From NCBI RefSeq assembly GCF_024166365.1, contig NC_064846.1:26495866-26559865 (forward strand): DNA of 64,000 bases, written 5' to 3'. The notes under the pieces are model-generated. The model worked only from the letters and a program-made list of their open reading frames with translations. It did no database searches and was not told the DNA's origin. The position numbers were made by a program, and so were the translations under genes. Each line of letters starts with the position of its first letter. Position 1 is the first letter of the stretch. Of the stretch, positions 45,201-56,453 are shown one piece after another. Source of the stretch: Elephas maximus indicus. Its lineage: Eukaryota > Chordata > Mammalia > Proboscidea > Elephantidae.

Positions 45201-45639
45201 TATATTCCTTGTGTCTTTGGAGTTCTTCATTCTCCTTTGGTCCAGGTGGGTTGGGACCAACTGATGCATCTTAGAGGGCCATTTGCTAGCTTTTAAGACC
45301 CCAGACAACACTCATCAAAGTGGGATGCAGAACAGTTTCTTAATAAACTTTGTTATGCCAGTTGACCTAGATGTCCTCTGAAACCATGGCCTCCAGACCT
45401 CTGCCCCTGCCACACTGTTCGTCAAAGTGTTTGGTTGTCTTCAGGAAACTTCTTAGCTTTTGGTTTAGTTCAGTGGTGCTAATTTCTCCTATATTGTGTG
45501 TTGTCCTTCCCTTAACCTAAGATAATTCTTGTCTACTATCTAGTTAGTGAATTCCCCTCTCCCTCCCACCCCACCCTCATAGCCATTAAGGAATGTTTTC
45601 TTCTGTGTTTAAACCTTTTCTTGAGTTCTTATAATAGTG

Positions 45640-48600
45640 GTCTCATACAATATTTGTCCTTTTGTGACTGACTAATTTCACTCATCATAAAGCCTTCCAG
45701 ATTCATCCACATTATGAGATGTTTCGAGGATTCATCATTGCTCTTTATCATTGTGTAGAATTCCGTCATGTGAATACACCATAATTTGTTTACCCAATCG
45801 TCCGTTGATGATCACCTAGGTCGTTTCCGTCTTCTTGCTACTGTGAACAGTGCTGCAATGAACATGGGTGTGCATATATCTATTCGTGTGATGGCTTTTA
45901 TTTCTCTAGGATATATTCCAAGGAGTGATATTGCTAGATGGTATGGTAGTTCTATTTCTAGCTTTTTAAGGAAGCGCTAAATCGATTCCCAAAGTGGTTG
46001 TACCATTTTACATTCCCACCAGCAGTATGTAAGTGTTCCGGTCTCTCCACAACCTCTCTAACATTTATTATTTTGTGTGTTTTCGATTAATGCTAACCTT
46101 GCTGGGGTGAGATGGTATCTCATTGTAGGTTTGATTTGAATTTCTCTAATGGCTAACGATTGTGAGCATTTCCTCATGTATTAGCCACCTGAATGTCTTC
46201 TTTGGTGAAGTGCCTGTTCATATCCTTTGCCCATTTTTAATTGGGTTATTTGTCTTTTTGTTGTTGACATTTTGGAGTATCATGTAGATTTTAGGGATTA
46301 GACCCTGATTGGATATGTTGTAGCTAAAATTTTTTTGCCAGTCTGTAGGTTGTCTTTTTACTCTTTTCGTGAAGTCTTTTGATGAGCATAGTGTTTGATT
46401 TTTAGGAGCTCCCAGTTACCTAGTTTCTCTTCTGGTGTTTGTGCATTGTTATTATGTTTTGTACTCTGTTTATGCCATGTATTAGGGCTCCTAGCGTTGC
46501 CCCTATTTTTTCTTCCATGATCTTTACCATTTTAGATTTTATATTTAGGTCTTTGATCCATTTTGAGTTAGTTTTTGTGTATGGTGTGAGGTATGGGTCT
46601 TGTTTCATTTTTTTGCAGATGGATATCCAGTTATGCCAGCAACATTTGTTAAACTTACTATCTTTTCCACATTTATCTGACTTTGGGCCTTTGTCAAATA
46701 TCAGCTGCTCATATGTGGGTGGATTTATGTCTGGATTCTCAATTCTGTTCCATTGGTCTATGTGTTGGCTTCAGACTCTCTCCATTTAGGATAATGTTGG
46801 CCATTGGCTTTTTGTAAATGCCCTTTATTTTGTTGAGGAATTTTCCTTCTATTCCTATTTTGCTAAGAGTTTTTATCACGAATGGGTGTTGGACTTTGTT
46901 AAATGCCTTTCCTGCATCAATTGATAAGCTCATGTGGTTCTTGTATTTTGTTTTATGTATGTGATGGATTACGTTGATTATTTTGCTAATCCCTGCATAC
47001 CTGTTATGAATCCCACTTGGTCGCGGTGAATTAATTTTGTTGAGGATTTTTGCATCTATGTTCATGAGGGATATTGGTCTGTATTTTTTTTTTTTTTTGT
47101 GATGCCTTTACCTGGTTTTGGAATCAGGGTTATGCTGGCTTCATAGAATGAGTTTGGGAGTATTCCATCCTTTTCTATGCTCTGAAATACCTTTAGTAGT
47201 AGTGGTGTTAACTCTTCTCTGAATGTTTGGTAAAATTCTCCAGTGAAGCCGTCAGGGCTTTTTTGTTGTTGTTGTTGGGAGTTTTTAAATTATCTTTTCA
47301 ATCTCTTCTATTGTTATGGTTTTATTTAGTTGTTCTACCTATGTTTGTGTTAGTTTAGGTAGGTAGTGTGTTTCTAGAAATTTGTCCATTTCCTCTAGGT
47401 TTTCAAATTTTCTGGAGTACAATTTTTCATAGTATTCTGTTATGATTCTTTTAATTTCAGTTGGGTCTGTTCTGATATTGACCATCTCATGTCTTATATG
47501 GGTTATTTGCTTCCTCTGGAGTTTTTCTTTAGTCATTTTGGCCAGTGGTTTTCAATTTTGTTGATCTTTTCAGAGAACCAGCATTTGGTCTTGTTAACTC
47601 TTTCAATTGTTTTTCTGTTTTCTATTTCATTAATTCTGCTCTAATTTTTATTATTTGCTTTCTTCTGGGGCCTGAGGGTTTCTTTTGTTGCTCTCTTTCT
47701 ACTTGTTCGAAAGTAGGGATAATACTTTGATTTTGGTCCTTTCTTCTTTTTGAATGTGTGTATTTATTGTTATAAATTGATCTCTGACCACTGCTTTTGC
47801 TGTGTCCCAGAGGTTCTGGTAGGATGTGTTTTCATTCACGTTTGATTCTGTGAATTTCTTTATTCTCTCCTTAATTTCTTCTATAACCCAGTTGTTTTTG
47901 AACAGAGTATTGCTCAGTTTCCAAGTGTTTGATTTCTTTTCCCTGGTTTTTCTGTTACTGATTTCTACTTTTATGGCCTTATGGTCAGAAAAGATGCTTT
48001 GTAATATTTCGGTGTTTTGGATTCTGTTAAGACTTGTTTTGTGGTCTGATATGTGGTCTATTCTGTGTGTCGGAAAAGAAAGTATACTTGGCTGCTGGTG
48101 GATGGAGTATTCTGTATATGTCTGTGAGATCAAGTTGACTGATTGTGGCATTTAGGTCTTCTGTGTCTTTACTGAGCTTCTTTCTGGATGTTCTGTCCTT
48201 CACAAAAAGTGGTGTATTGAAGTCTCCTACTATTATTGTGGAGCTATTTCTCTTTTCAATGCTATTTGAGTTTGTTTTATGTATTTGGGAGCTCTGTTGT
48301 TGGTTGTGCAAATATTTATTATAGTTATGTCCTCCTGGTGTATTGACCCTTTAATCATTATGTAGTGTTCTTCATTATCCTTTATGGTGGATTTTGCTTT
48401 AAAGTCTATTTTGTCAGAGATTAATATTGCCACTCCTGCTCTTTTTGATGTTGCTTGCTTGATATATTATTTTCCATCCTTTGAGTTTTAGTTCATTTGT
48501 GTCTCTAAGTCTAAGGTGTGTCTCTTGTATGCAGCATATAGACGGATCATGTTTTTTTTTAATCCATTCTGCCACTCTCTGTCTCTTTATCGGTGCATTT

Positions 48601-48737
48601 ATTCCATTTATATTCAGTGTAATTATTGATAGGTGTGAGTTTAATGCTGTCATTTTTTTGTGTGTCTTGTTGACAGTTTCTTTGTTCCACTTAATTTTCT
48701 GTGCTGAATCATTTTTCTTTAGGTATTTTCTTTTCAT
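45640..48737 (-). pseudogene. L1 ORF2 with deleted reverse-transcriptase core
   Basis: N-terminal endonuclease at 48414-48737 (LNINGINAPIKRQRVAEWIK, CCIQETHLRLRD) and 48027-48311 (IVGDFNTPL). Part of the RT follows at 47065-46780 ([15 protein letters not shown], with the motif-A aspartate). At about 46772-46774 the frame jumps from [12 protein letters not shown] to THRPMEQN, a C-terminal ORF2 segment. Roughly 230 codons are lost, including the RQGC and F/YADD motifs. Other stops and frameshifts are present. Confidence 0.82.
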
Positions 48738-49273
48738 CGTTGTTGATTTTGTATTTGCTGAGTCTTTATGTTTTTCTTGTGTCTTTATTTTGATGTGTAG
48801 GATTGTTAGTTTCCTTTGTGGTTACCTTAATCTTTACCCCTGTTTTTCTAAGTTTAAACCAATCTTTTATTTCCTTATATCGTCTTAACTTCCTCTCCGT
48901 ATGAAAGATCTATGGCTACATTTTTTAGTCCCTCTTTTTTGTTTTAATGTTGTCGTCCTTTGTGTATTACATCTCTGTTTCCCTATTTTCAGTGTTTTAG
49001 CTTTGATTTATTTTTGTGACTTCCCTATCTGGGTTGATGTCTTGTTGCTCTGTCCTGTGTTCTGGTCTCGGGTTATTACCTGATATTATAGACTTTCTAA
49101 CCAGAGGACTCCCTTTAGTATTTATTGTAATTGTGGTTTGGTTTTTACAAATTTGCTAAACTTCTGTTTATCTGAAATACCCTAATTCCACCGTCATATT
49201 TGAGATGCAGTTTTGCTGAATATATAATTTTTGACTGGCAGTTTTTTTCCTTCAAGGCCTTATATATGTCATC

Positions 49274-50182
49274 CTATTGCCTTCTTGCCTGCAGGGTTTC
49301 TGCTGAGTAGTCAGAGATTAGTGTTATAGACTCTTCTTTGTAGGTGATTTTTCTTTTATCCCTAGCTGCTCTTAAAATTCTCTCCTTATCTTTGGTTTTG
49401 GCAAGTTTGATTATAATATGTCTTGGGGACTTTCTTTTGGGATCTACCTTGTGTGGAGTTTGATGAGCTTCTTGGATAGATATCTTCTCATCTTTCATGG
49501 TATCAGGGATGTTTTCTGCAAACAAATCTTTAACAATTCTCTCGGTATTCTCTGTTAACCCCCCTGTTCTGGTACTCCAACCACTCCTAGGTTATTCCTC
49601 TTGATAAGAGTCCCACATAATTCTTAAGGTTTCTTCATTTTTGTAAATTCTTTTACCTGATTTTTCCTCAAATAAATTGGTGTCAAGTGCTTTGTCTTTA
49701 GTCTCACTAATTCTGACTTCCATTACCTCAATTCTGCTTCTATGACTTTCTATTGAGTTGTCTAATTCTGAAATTTTACTGTTAATCTTTTGGATTTCTG
49801 TTTGCTGTCTCTCTATGGATTCTTGTAGCCTGTTGAATTTGTCCTTATGCTCTTGTATAAACATCTTAAATTCTTCTCTTGCTTCGTCTGTGTATTCCTT
49901 GGCTTGTTCTGGATTTTGCCTGATATCCTTCCTGATCTCTTGAAGAGTTCTGTATATTAGTCTTTTGAAGTCTACCTTTGGTAATTCCAAGAAGTTATCT
50001 TCCTCCGGGATGCTTCTTGATTCTTTGTTTTGGTGGCTCGCTGAAGCCATCATGGTCTGCCTCTTTACGTAATTTGATATCGACTGTTGTCTCCGAGCCA
50101 TCAATAAGTTATTATATTTGTTTATTTTGTGTTTTCTTACTGTGTCATAGCTTCTTGTTTTGTTTTGTTTTGATATGACCAA
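49274..50182 (-). pseudogene. L1 ORF1 (coiled-coil RNA-binding protein), broken
   Basis: 49592-50182 encodes 196 residues including a basic N-terminal part and a heptad-type coiled coil (EEFKMFIQEHKDKFNRLQES, then EIQKINSKISELDNSIES). 49274-49525 encodes the C-terminal domain (RHIIIKLAKTKDKERILRAA). A stop and a frame change lie between them at about 49526-49591. ORF1p normally forms trimers that bind L1 RNA. Confidence 0.8.
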
Positions 50183-52105
50183 ATAGGCTAGTTGTGCCAG
50201 CTAGTTTGATTGTTGGCATCTTTGAATGTCTCACGTCCTGTCTCCAGGTAGCTAGAGCTGTTGCTAGGTATGTGAGCCCAGGAGTTTATTTACTTTCCTT
50301 GTGTGATTTCTGCTCAGGTGTTCAGGTTATCAGTCACTGAGTGTATGGTGCAGGCTCTCCCCTACAGCCCTAGACAAGCAGGGATCATTAGAGTAGGCAC
50401 AGGTATCTGGCTGCAGTAGAGGGTCATGTGCTGATGAAGGCAGTGGGCTGACTGCTGCCCCTGAGTGTCTGGATGGAAGGCATGTCCCTATTTCCTAGAG
50501 CACATATGTAGGTGGGTTTTGCAGCCAGACTATGGGCACCCAGTACTGTTGGCTGGAAGGACTAAGAGTCACCACTTATTCTTGGACCCCTGTCGCAGGT
50601 GGCTCAGTGGACTGGGTGGAGCCACCAGTACTCAGGCCCCCGATGTGGGTAGGTGAGGACCCTGCTTAATGAGCAGGGTGGTATCAAATGTCACGAATTT
50701 GCCACTCCCCCTTATAGCGGATACAGATGAAAATAGACTTCAGGTATGTACTCTGTTATACTGTGCTAATGAGGGCCTATGCTGTTGAAATGGGCCCACA
50801 CAGCTCTATGCAGAGGTGAAAGGCATTCAAAGTCCATGGACCCCTTATGCCTGTGCTTAGGGAAAGGGATTGTGCCTGTCCTGAGTTCCCAGCTCAGGGT
50901 AACTGGCAGATTACTTTTGTTTGTTAATTTGTTCCCTCTTCAAAGCAGGGAGAATGGCTCAGGGCATGTGACGGGTCCTACTTCCGGCCCAGGGAGCGCA
51001 GCAATCACTGAAGCCAGACCGGGACTCAGAGCAGAGGGAGAGGGGGCAAGTAAATGGGACAGAGACACTTCCCAAAAGGTTTTTTTTTTTTGGATCCGTG
51101 TGGTAAGTTAGACACTTGTACTTACATTTTACTGATTGAGTGCCATTTCTTGCTGGTTCTGGAGGCTTGACCAGACTTCCCGCCGCACGGTCTCTTCTGA
51201 TGTGGAAAAGGTGTCCTGAGTGCCACTGCTTGCCTCACCGTGCATGCCAGCCGATCCAGCCTGCAGGGTGCTGGTGCTGGTCAGGTCAGGTCTTGTAGTG
51301 CCTCACTGCTTCTGACCCGTCTGTCCCTCCCCCTGCCACTCAGTCTGACTCCTGAACTTTGTCTTTTATGTTCAGGGTTCCTAGATTGTCATATATAATC
51401 AATTCACTTGTTTTTTCATTTGTTTGTTGTAAGAGAGAACACAGGAAGTGTCTGACTACTCTGCATTCTTGGCCCCACCTCCTCTTTCCTGTTTTTTAAT
51501 GACAGTTTTCTTTCTTCAAGTAGAATGTCCTTGATGTCATTCCACAACTTGTCTGATCTTCTGTCATTAGTGTTCAATGTGTCAAGTCTGTTCTTAAGAT
51601 GGTCTCTAAATTCAGGTGGGGTATACTCAAGGTACTACTTTTGCTCTTGTGGATTTGTTCTAATTTCTTCAGCTTCAACTTGAACTCGTAATGAGCAATT
51701 GATGGTCTGTTCTGCACTCAGCCCCTGGCCTTGTTCTGACTAATGACATTGAGCTTTTTCATCATCTCTTGCCATAGATGTAGTCAGCTGAACTTCCAGG
51801 CTAAGATTAGGAAGAAGGACCTGACGGTCTACTTCTGAAAAAAATTAGCCAGTGAATACCTTATGAATAGCAGCAGAACATTGTCTGATATAGTGCCAGA
51901 AGATGAACCCTTTAGGTTGGAAGGCACTCAAAATGCATCTGGGGCAGAGCTGCCTCCTCAGAGTCAACCTGAATGATGTGGATGGAGTCAAGCTTTGAGG
52001 ACCTTCATTTGCTGGCATGGTATGACTCAAAATGAGAAGAAACAGCTACAAACATCCATTAATAATTGGAAAGTGGAACGTATGCAGTATGAGTCTAGGA
52101 AAATT

Positions 52106-52398
52106 GTTGTTGTTAGGTGCCATCAAGTTGGTTCCAACTCATAGCAACCCCATGCACAACAGAGTGAAACGCTGCCATCCTCACAATTGTTGCTATGCTT
52201 GAGCCCATTGTTGCAGCCGCTGTGGCAGTCCATCTCATTGAGGGTCTTCCTGTTTTTTGCTGATCCTCTACTTAACCAAGCATGATGTCCTTCTGCAGGC
52301 GCTGATCCCTCCTGACAACATGTCCAAAGTATGTGAGATGCAGTCTCGCCATCCTTGCTTCCAAGGAACATTCTGGTTGTACTTCTTCCAAGACAGAT
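52106..52398 (-). mobile_element. RTE 3' fragment
   Basis: Starts with the (TTG)n tail complement at 52106-52115 and 'aggtgccatcaagttggttc', and extends to 'cttccaagacagatt'. A short 5'-truncated copy, reverse orientation. Confidence 0.82.
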
Positions 52399-52950
52399 TG
52401 GATAGATTTCCCCCACACATCTGTCAGTTTGTCATACTGTAGGGGCTTGTGTTTTGCTGTGATGCTGGAAGCTATGCCACCAGTATTCAAATACCAGCAG
52501 GGTCACCCATGGTGGACAAGTTTCAGCTGAGCTTCCAGACTAGGAAGAAGGACCCAGCAGTCTTCTTCTAAAACCAATTAGTGAGTGAGAACGTTATGAA
52601 TCGCGGCGGAACACTGAGAAAATTGGAAGTTGTGTAAAGATCAATATCCTAGGCATTAGTGAGCTGTTCCATTTCATTTTTGATGATTTCCAATTCTCCT
52701 AGATTCATACTTTGTACATTCCAGGTTCTGGTTATTAATGGGTGTTTTCAGCTGTTTCTTCTCGTTTTGAGTCATGCCACATCAGCGAATGAAGGTCCTG
52801 AAAGCTTTATTCCATCCATGTCATTAAGGTCAACTCTACTTTGAGGAGGCAGCTCTTCCCCAGTCATCTTTTGAGTGCCTTCCAACCTGGGGGGCTCTCC
52901 TTCCAGCACTATATCAGACAGTGTTCTGTTGCTATGTCATATGCATAAAC

Positions 52951-53830
52951 ATCGACATCCTAGAAATTAGTGAGCCGAAATGGACTGGTATTGGCCATTT
53001 CGAATCGGACAATCATATAGTCTACTATGCTGGGAATGACAGCTTGAAGAGGAATGGTGTTGCTTTCATCATCAAAAAGAATGTTTCAAGATCTATCCTG
53101 AAGTACAACGCTGTCAGCGATAGGATAATATCCATATGCCTACAAGGAAGACCAGTTAATACGACTATTATTCAAATTTACACACCAACCATTAGGGCCA
53201 AAGATGAAGAAATAGAAGATTTTTATCAGCTGCTGCAGTATAAAATTGATCGAACATGCAATCAAGATGCATTGATAATTACTGGTGATTGGAATGTGAA
53301 AGATGGAAACAAAGAAGAAGGATCAGTAGTTGGAAAATATGGCCTTGGTGATAGAAACAATACCGGAGATCGAATGATACAATTTTGCAAGACCAATGAC
53401 TTCTTCATTGCAAATACCTTCTTTCACCAACATAAACCGTGACTATATACATGGACCTCGCCAGATGGAGCACACAGAGATCAAATTGACTACATCTGTG
53501 GAAAGAGACAATGGAAAAGCTCGATATCATCAGTCAGAACGAGGCTGGGGCTGACTGTGGAACAGACCATCAATTGCTCATATGCAAGTTCAAGCTGAAA
53601 CTGAAGAAAATCAGAGCAAGTCCACGAGAGCCAAAATATGACCTTGAGTACATCCCACCTGAATTTAGAGACCATCTGAAGAATAGATTTGATGCATTGA
53701 ACACTAGTGACCGAAGACCAGATGAGTTGTGGAATGACATCAAGGACATCATACATGAAGAAAGCAAGAGGTCATTGAAAAGACAGGAAAGAAAAGACCA
53801 AGATGGATATCAGAGGAGACTCTGAAACTT
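52951..53830 (+). pseudogene. RTE endonuclease domain, broken
   Basis: APE-type endonuclease that would nick target DNA. 52951-53439 is open and holds ALIITGDWNVKDGNKEEG (the GDWN aspartate is catalytic) and NTFFHQHKP. A TGA at 53440-53442 stands where the related copy at 56840 has CGA, a CpG-decay change. About 100 bases on, loss of one G (about 53547) shifts the frame into the one with CGTDHQLLICKFKL (catalytic Asp-His) at 53511-53825. A further one-base shift near 53790 leads into the RT frame. Confidence 0.8.
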
Positions 53831-53926
53831 GGTCTTGAGCGTCGAGCAGCTAAAGCAAAAGAAAGAATTGATGAAGTAAAAGAACTGAACAGAAGATTTC
53901 AAAGGGCATCTCGAGAAGACAAAGTA

Positions 53927-55627
53927 ATGTATTATAATGACATGTGCAAAGAGCTGGAGATGGAAAACCAAAAGGGAAGAGCACACTCGGCGTTTCTCAA
54001 GCTGAAAGAACTGAAGAAAAAATTCAAGCCTCGAGTTGCAAGAGTGAAGGATTCTATGGGGAAAATATTAAACGACGCAGGAAGCGTCAAAAGAAGATGG
54101 AAAGAGTACACAGAGTCATTATACCAAAAAGAATTAGTCGATGTTCAACCATTTCAAGAGGTGGCATATGATCAGGAACTGATGGTACTGAAGGAAGAAG
54201 CCCAAGCTGCCCTGAAGGCATTGGCGAAAAACAAATCTCCAGGAATTGATGGACTATCAATTGAGATGTTTCAACAAACAGATGCAGCACTGGAGGTGCT
54301 CACTCATCTATGCCAAGAAATATGGAAGACAGCTTCCTGGCCAACTGACTGGAAGAGATCTATGTTTATGCCTATTCCCAAGAAAGGTGATCCAACCGAA
54401 TGTGGAAATTATAGAACAATATCCTTAATATCACACTCAAGCAAAATTTTGCTGAAGATCATTCAAAAACGGCTGCAGCAGTATATTGACAGGGAACTGC
54501 CAGAAATTCAGGCCGGTTTCAGAAGAAGACTTGGAACCAGGGATATCATTGCTGTCAGATGGATCCTGGCTGAAAACAGAGAATACCAGAAGGATGCTTA
54601 CCTGTGTTTTATTGACTATGCGAAGGCATTCAACTGTGTGGATCATAATAAATTATGGATAACATTGCAAAGGATGGGAATTCCAGAACACTTAATTGTG
54701 CTCATGAGGAACCTTTACGTAGATCAAGAGGCAGTTGTTTGGACAGAACAAGGGGATGCTGAGTGGTTTAAAGTCAAGAAAGGTGTGCGTCAGGGTTGTA
54801 TTCTTTCAGCATACCTATTCAGTCTGTACGCTGGACTATATGAAGAAGAATGGGGCATCAGGATTGGAGGAAGACTCATTAACAAGCTTTGTTATGCAGA
54901 TGACACAACCTTGCTTGCTGAAAGTGAAGAGGACTTGAAGCACTTACTAATGAAGATCAAAGACCACAGCCTTCAGTACGGATTGCACCTCAACTCAAAG
55001 AAAACAAAAATCCTCAGAACTGGACCAATGAGCAACATCATGATAAAGGGAGGAAAGACTGAAGTTGTCAAGGATTTCATTTTACTTGGATCCACAATCA
55101 ACAGCCATGGAAGCAGCAATCAAGAAATCAAAAGATGCATTGCATTGGGTAAATCTGCTGCTGCAAAGGACCTCTTTAAAGTGTTGAAGAGCAAAGATGT
55201 CGCCTTAAAGACTAAGGTGTGCCTGACCCGAGCTATGGTATTTTCAATTGCATCATACGCATGTGAAAGCTGGACAATGAATAAGGAAGACCGAAGAAGA
55301 ATTGACGCCTTTGAATTGTGGTGTTGGGGAAGAATATTGGATATCCCATGGACTGCCAAAAGGACGAACAAATCTGTCTTGGAAGAAGTACAAGCAGAAC
55401 GCTCCTTAGAAGCAAGGATGGCGAGACTGCGTCTTACATACATTGGACATGTCTTCAGGAGGGATCAGTCCTTGGAGAAGGGCATCATGCTTGGCAGGGT
55501 GCAGGGTCAGCGGAAAAGAGGAAGACCCTCAGCGAGGTGGATTGACAGTGGCTGCAACAATGAGCTCAAGCGTAACAATTGTAAGGATGGCTCAGGACCA
55601 GGCGGTGTTTCGTTCTGTTGTGCATAG
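53927..55627 (+). CDS. RTE reverse transcriptase, 566-codon open frame
   Basis: Uninterrupted reverse-transcriptase frame of a non-LTR retrotransposon. Landmarks by residue: linker KFKPRVARVKDSMG near 33-46; KNKSPGIDGL 101-110; PIPKKGDPTECGNYR 149-163; FIDYAKAF 228-235 (catalytic Asp 230); KGVRQGCILS 285-294; YADD 323-326 (catalytic Asp 325-326); thumb and C-terminal region with SYACESWTM 443-451. Compared with other copies it lacks about eight residues after LYA (302), lacks one after DIIA, and has one extra Ala at 411-413, all in frame. A 2-base loss near 55546 changes the last ~25 residues. The frame is open upstream to about 53795, so the true start lies in the damaged endonuclease part. 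Confidence 0.85.
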   Translation: MYYNDMCKELEMENQKGRAHSAFLKLKELKKKFKPRVARVKDSMGKILNDAGSVKRRWKEYTESLYQKELVDVQPFQEVAYDQELMVLKEEAQAALKALAKNKSPGIDGLSIEMFQQTDAALEVLTHLCQEIWKTASWPTDWKRSMFMPIPKKGDPTECGNYRTISLISHSSKILLKIIQKRLQQYIDRELPEIQAGFRRRLGTRDIIAVRWILAENREYQKDAYLCFIDYAKAFNCVDHNKLWITLQRMGIPEHLIVLMRNLYVDQEAVVWTEQGDAEWFKVKKGVRQGCILSAYLFSLYAGLYEEEWGIRIGGRLINKLCYADDTTLLAESEEDLKHLLMKIKDHSLQYGLHLNSKKTKILRTGPMSNIMIKGGKTEVVKDFILLGSTINSHGSSNQEIKRCIALGKSAAAKDLFKVLKSKDVALKTKVCLTRAMVFSIASYACESWTMNKEDRRRIDAFELWCWGRILDIPWTAKRTNKSVLEEVQAERSLEARMARLRLTYIGHVFRRDQSLEKGIMLGRVQGQRKRGRPSARWIDSGCNNELKRNNCKDGSGPGGVSFCCA

Positions 55628-55764
55628 AGTTGCTATGAGTCGGAACCAACTCAACGGCACCTAACAACAACAACAGCAACAACAAATGGACTGTTATTGG
55701 CCATTTTTGAATCGGACAATTGTATGGTCTACTAGGCCAGGAATGACAAATTGACGAGGAATGG

Positions 55765-56453
55765 TGTCATGGATTGAATTGTGTCCCCCCAAAATATCTC
55801 TCAACTTGGCTAGGTCATGATTCCCTTGCATGATTGTCTACCATTTTATTTTCTGATGTGATTTCCTTGTATGTTGTAAATCCTATCACTAGGATGTAAT
55901 AAGATGGATTAGTGGCTGGTATATTGATGAGGTCTACAAGATTAGGTAGTCTCTTAAGCCAATCTCTTTTGAGACGTAAAAGAGAGGAGCGTGTAGAGAG
56001 ATGTGGGAACCTCATACCACCAAGAAAGCAGTGTCAAGGAGCAGAGCGCATCCTTTGGATCTGAGGTTCCTGTGCTGAGATGCTCCCAGACCAAGGGAAG
56101 ACTGATGACAAAGAACTGCCTCTAGAGCCAACAGAGAGAGAAAGCCCGCCCTTGGAGTTGGCCCCCTGAATTCGGATTTCTAGCCTACTGGACTGTGAGA
56201 GAATAAACTTCTCTTTGTTAAAGCTGGAAACCCCGGTGGCATAGTGGTTAAGTGCTATAGCTGCTAACCAAAGGGTTGGCAGTTCAAATCTGCCAGGCGC
56301 TCATTGGAAACTCTATGGGGCAGTTCTACTCTGTCCTTTAGGGTCACTACGAGTCGGAATCGACTCAACGGCACTGGGTTTGGCTTTTTTTGGTATTGTT
56401 AAAGCCATCCACTTGTGATATTTCTGTTATAGCAGCACTAGATGACCAAGACA
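55765..56453 (+). mobile_element. Solo LTR (ERVL-MaLR-like) with 5-bp duplication, carrying an AfroSINE
   Basis: Starts TGTCATGGATTGAATTGTGT and ends 'ctagatgaccaagaca', giving TG...CA ends, and is flanked by AATGG at 55760-55764 and 56454-56458. Net length without the SINE is about 510 bp, as for MaLR LTRs, and the start and end phrases fit that group. No internal retroviral coding remains. It splits the older RTE copy. Confidence 0.82.
56225..56395 (+). repeat. AfroSINE with 10-bp target duplication, in the LTR
   Basis: Complete short-form copy with low divergence. Duplication ttgttaaagc at 56215-56224 and 56396-56405. Confidence 0.94.

Larger units (their letters stand above)
44611..51482 (-). 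mobile_element. Near-full-length L1 LINE inserted in the RTE
   Basis: A 6.87-kb L1 flanked by a 9-bp duplication, TCTTTCCTG, at 44602-44610 and 51483-51491. In element order: 5' end GGAGGTGGGGCCAAGAATGC (51482 down), a GC-richer 5' UTR to about 50200, ORF1 (about 50182-49100), ORF2 (48737 to about 45640), 3' UTR and poly(A) at 44612-44622. ORF2 lacks the centre of the reverse transcriptase, so this copy cannot retrotranspose by itself. Confidence 0.9.
42750..52105 (-). mobile_element. RTE LINE with inverted 5' end, split by a full-length L1
   Basis: RTE sequence runs in reverse from its tail near 42750 to 44610, resumes at 51483-51784 in correct order after a 6.9-kb L1, and is then followed by RTE 5' UTR in the forward direction (51785-52105). 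Frames in reverse include VRKGVGQGCSLSSYLFNLY, a WADD in place of YADD at about 43480-43491, and PTDWKRS-type sequence near 44030. The inverted 5' segment joins at a 'tca' microhomology. Endonuclease coding between about 52700 and 53505 of the reference copy is missing, as in a twin-priming deletion. Confidence 0.8.
52662..55682 (+). mobile_element. Younger RTE (BovB-like) LINE, nearly complete, inverted 5' end
   Basis: 52662-52925 is 5' UTR in reverse; from 52926 the element reads forward through endonuclease, reverse transcriptase and an (AAC)n-rich tail ending near 55682. Junction points are nearly contiguous in element coordinates, as in twin priming with little loss. No clear target duplication was seen. 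Confidence 0.82.

Noticed and set aside
52921-55627. An active, intact RTE element
   Set aside because: The endonuclease part has a stop at 53440-53442 and frame changes near 53547 and 53790; the C terminus is shifted near 55546.
55765-56453. Endogenous retrovirus with coding capacity
   Set aside because: Only one LTR is present, with no gag, pol or env-like sequence; it is a solo LTR.
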